A program made the position numbers and the translations under genes. From a virus, in the IMG/VR virus record IMGVR_UViG_3300037189_010516, positions 1 through 43,273 of that record: a DNA stretch of 43,273 nucleotides; one strand, written 5' to 3'. Shown piece after piece: positions 41,918 to 43,273 of this stretch. Under the pieces are notes generated by a model. The model was not told the origin of the DNA, made no database searches, and was given only the letters and a program-made list of their open reading frames with translations. Within the stretch, counting starts at the first letter, position 1, and each line of letters opens with the position of its first letter.

Positions 41918-42708
41918 TATTTTAATCCTAGCTCTTTACGGATCTTAGTAGCACTTATATCAGTAATTGTTTCGTCAAACGTTTCTTCGCCAGCAGTATA
42001 GCCTACACCACGTCCCCAACCAATATGCACAATGTTAGGAACAACTTGTATTTCATACTGTCCTTGATACAACGGATCCAAATCACGCTTGATAAAGCTC
42101 TTTACTTTTTCTACTTCAAACGGGTTACTACCTTGCCATCCTTGTACATCACGCACTTGAATAATAACTTGTCCAGTCTTGGATAGAAGTCTTTCAAACA
42201 ATGCCCGATGTCCATCATGCCATGGTTGCCACCGCCCTAACATTTGTACAGTTTCTTTCTTCCAATCAAATGTAGGACGTCTACGATTATCAATAATATG
42301 GTCAGCAATAAAGTCTGCCCATTTTTCAGCATCTTGTTCTGTGATACGAAAATCGTATAGTTCAGGCTCTTGGAACATAGCATTAGTATCAGCATATCGA
42401 CCTTCACGAATAGTATCTACCCAGATAGTCCAGTCTGCTTTAAAGTTGTTACGCATTTCAACTAAGGGAGCAACAAAGTCAGCAATGGCATAGTCGCACT
42501 CTAATCTATCTGCAAGCTCACGCATACGCTTACTTTGGCGAATACGTCCTGCTTCACTAAAGTCCCAGTCATCATACTCTGCACGAACACGATCAGCATT
42601 GAGCCACACAAGTTTTTTATCGTGTGCTTCTAGTCTATTCTTCAATGCTTCTGCTAGAGTTGTTTTGCCAGAGCCCGGCAATCCCATAATTAAAATACGC
42701 TGTGTCAT
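41917..42708 (-). CDS. APS kinase fused to a nucleotidyltransferase domain
   Basis: 263 residues from ATG 42708 (MTQRILIMGLPGSGKTTLAE). GGGAG lies 5 nt upstream, which decides against a TTG at 42720. About 1-145 is a CysC-like adenylylsulfate kinase: Walker A GLPGSGKT (9-16), LNADRVR (36-42) and a DTIREGRY region. About 155-263 is a Rossmann-type nucleotidyltransferase with LGRWQPWHDGHRALF (HDGH 164-167) and ISATKIR (251-257), the HxGH and ISxxKxR signatures of NadM and cytidylyltransferases. The kinase phosphorylates APS to PAPS. The second domain's substrate is unknown; the HxGH signature resembles NadM more than ATP sulfurylase. The stop of the DUF2061 gene overlaps its ATG. Confidence 0.87.
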   Translation of the reverse strand: MTQRILIMGLPGSGKTTLAEALKNRLEAHDKKLVWLNADRVRAEYDDWDFSEAGRIRQSKRMRELADRLECDYAIADFVAPLVEMRNNFKADWTIWVDTIREGRYADTNAMFQEPELYDFRITEQDAEKWADFIADHIIDNRRRPTFDWKKETVQMLGRWQPWHDGHRALFERLLSKTGQVIIQVRDVQGWQGSNPFEVEKVKSFIKRDLDPLYQGQYEIQVVPNIVHIGWGRGVGYTAGEETFDETITDISATKIRKELGLK

Positions 42709-42881
42709 GTTTTCTCCCAAAATTTTTCATGTATATAATATAAGATAGTATTAGCTATCATTTGTACTATAGCGATTCCGCTAGATGCTACCAGTTGGCC
42801 TGTTATAGCATAACTGATAATAAAAGTTGATAGTGACCCAATCAACCTCCATGTTAACGTTTTAATGATTATCCTAGGCAT
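42705..42881 (-). CDS. DUF2061-like small membrane protein
   Basis: 58 residues. It starts MPRIIIKTLTWRLIGSLSTF and ends HEKFWEKT. The KTLTWRLIGS, TFIISYAITG and ILYYIHEKFW blocks match the DUF2061 pattern (K-x-x-x-WR-x-x-G...YYxHExxW). One or two membrane segments are expected (about 12-27 and 30-50). Bacterial DUF2061 proteins are often next to sulfate-assimilation genes. Here it ends in an ATGA overlap with the APS kinase gene, a direct gene-order link. Its start overlaps the stop of the methyltransferase-like gene by 8 nt. The length, families and junctions make it a likely real gene that a length cut-off would miss. Confidence 0.82.
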   Translation of the reverse strand: MPRIIIKTLTWRLIGSLSTFIISYAITGQLVASSGIAIVQMIANTILYYIHEKFWEKT

Positions 42882-43273
42882 TTTTTCCTATAATCATCCA
42901 ACGTGTATACAAGGGCAATTCTAACTCGCCTGCCCATATAATATCAACACCGCATTGTGTTTTAAATTCTTCTAGATCTTTAGCTGTTCTAACGTGTTCA
43001 GGTATATCATAATTGTTGCTCTGGAGAACTAATAAACTATTATGAGGCATGCCTGATTTCCAAAGATCGAATTGATCTTGAGTAATATGTTCACAACTTG
43101 TGTTAATAATAACATCAGCATCACTGCGGATAGCACACATATCGGCAGTTACTGCTTTGAACTTTCCCTGTATTTCTTCTTGCTTGTTCATCATAGTAGC
43201 AATAGGCTCACAGCTAGGATCAATATCAATACTGCGAATACTATTGATATAGATATCGCTTTGAAATAACATA
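42874..43273 (-). CDS. SAM-dependent methyltransferase-like protein, 5' end cut by window edge
   Basis: About 132 residues are visible, reading inward from the right edge. SIRSIDIDPSCEPIATMMN looks like the strand after motif I with the acidic motif II (DID). FKAVTADMCAIRSDADVIIN and SCEHITQDQFDLWKSGMP then correspond to later Rossmann strands. The glycine-rich motif I would lie beyond the edge, so I take the gene as partial, although an ATG sits at 43270-43272. The family is inferred from pattern only. It precedes the DUF2061 and APS kinase genes on the same strand. Confidence 0.65.
   Translation of the reverse strand, partial: MLFQSDIYINSIRSIDIDPSCEPIATMMNKQEEIQGKFKAVTADMCAIRSDADVIINTSCEHITQDQFDLWKSGMPHNSLLVLQSNNYDIPEHVRTAKDLEEFKTQCGVDIIWAGELELPLYTRWMIIGKNA

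Noticed and set aside
1-43273. tRNA, CRISPR or integrase features.
   Set aside because: No cloverleaf, direct-repeat array or recombinase motif was noticed on either strand, although a dedicated search was not possible.

Overview
The window looks like part of the genome of a T4-like (myovirus-type) bacteriophage of an aquatic bacterium. The evidence is tightly packed genes with ATGA, TAATG and short overlapping junctions, frequent strand switches, T4-type late promoter boxes (TATAAATA and close variants), a T4/T7-type ATP-dependent DNA ligase, tail-fibre and virion-type repeat proteins, and a set of auxiliary genes of the kind known from marine cyanophages and related phages (flavin-dependent halogenase, NodU-type carbamoyltransferase, many 2-oxoglutarate/Fe(II) oxygenases, HesB/IscA proteins). 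The DNA is AT-rich throughout. I see no tRNA, rRNA, CRISPR array, insertion sequence, integrase or attachment site, and no gene-free stretch above 300 bases. The host cannot be named from the sequence alone.

Layout. 1-1126 (minus): the start of a tail-fibre-like gene running off the left edge, and a small unknown gene. 1218-1736 (plus): HNH endonuclease. 1702-7164 (minus): flavin-dependent halogenase, IscA-type Fe-S carrier, 2OG oxygenase, small unknown, DNA ligase (behind a consensus sigma-70 promoter), 2OG oxygenase, translation initiation factor IF-1, NAD-dependent epimerase. 7225-19346 (plus): a second IscA-type carrier, two virion-type proteins, a 1450-residue protein joining a subtilisin-like protease, Ig-like domains, an alpha/beta-hydrolase esterase and a virion module, then four GT-A-like glycosyltransferase genes in two paralogous pairs, a 33-residue ORF and a carbamoyltransferase. 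19339-23982 (minus): two structural-type unknowns, a kinase-like protein, an Asp/Asn-hydroxylase-like oxygenase, a radical SAM enzyme and another hydroxylase. 24008-29124: short divergent and convergent blocks with a Rossmann protein, a nitroreductase-like protein, a hydroxylase, a possible methyltransferase, a possible GNAT protein and a second kinase-like protein. 29150-33079 (plus): radical SAM, oxygenase, three tandem paralogous mini-oxygenases, PAPS-type sulfotransferase. 33076-34899 (minus): mini-oxygenase, third kinase-like protein, oxygenase. 34959-38618 (plus): QueC-like PP-loop ATPase, radical SAM/SPASM, unknown, radical SAM. 38549-43273 (minus): the 5' end of a methyltransferase-like gene cut by the right edge, DUF2061 membrane protein, APS kinase-nucleotidyltransferase fusion, and three radical SAM enzymes.

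How the genes may work together. By motif I count eleven 2OG/Fe(II)-type oxygenases, seven radical SAM enzymes and one halogenase, with two A-type Fe-S carriers beside the halogenase. This is a very high load of iron-dependent tailoring chemistry for 43 kb, and most of it lies in coupled operons between 20 and 42 kb. The substrates are unknown. Host surface glycans, phage virion proteins or small peptides are all possible. The APS kinase and sulfotransferase suggest a phage-supplied PAPS sulfation branch. The glycosyltransferases, epimerase and carbamoyltransferase suggest glycan decoration.

Regulation. Several operon-leading genes have a late promoter box ending only 4-8 nt before the start codon, which leaves no room for a Shine-Dalgarno sequence. 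Their transcripts would be leaderless or nearly so. The same genome carries its own IF-1.
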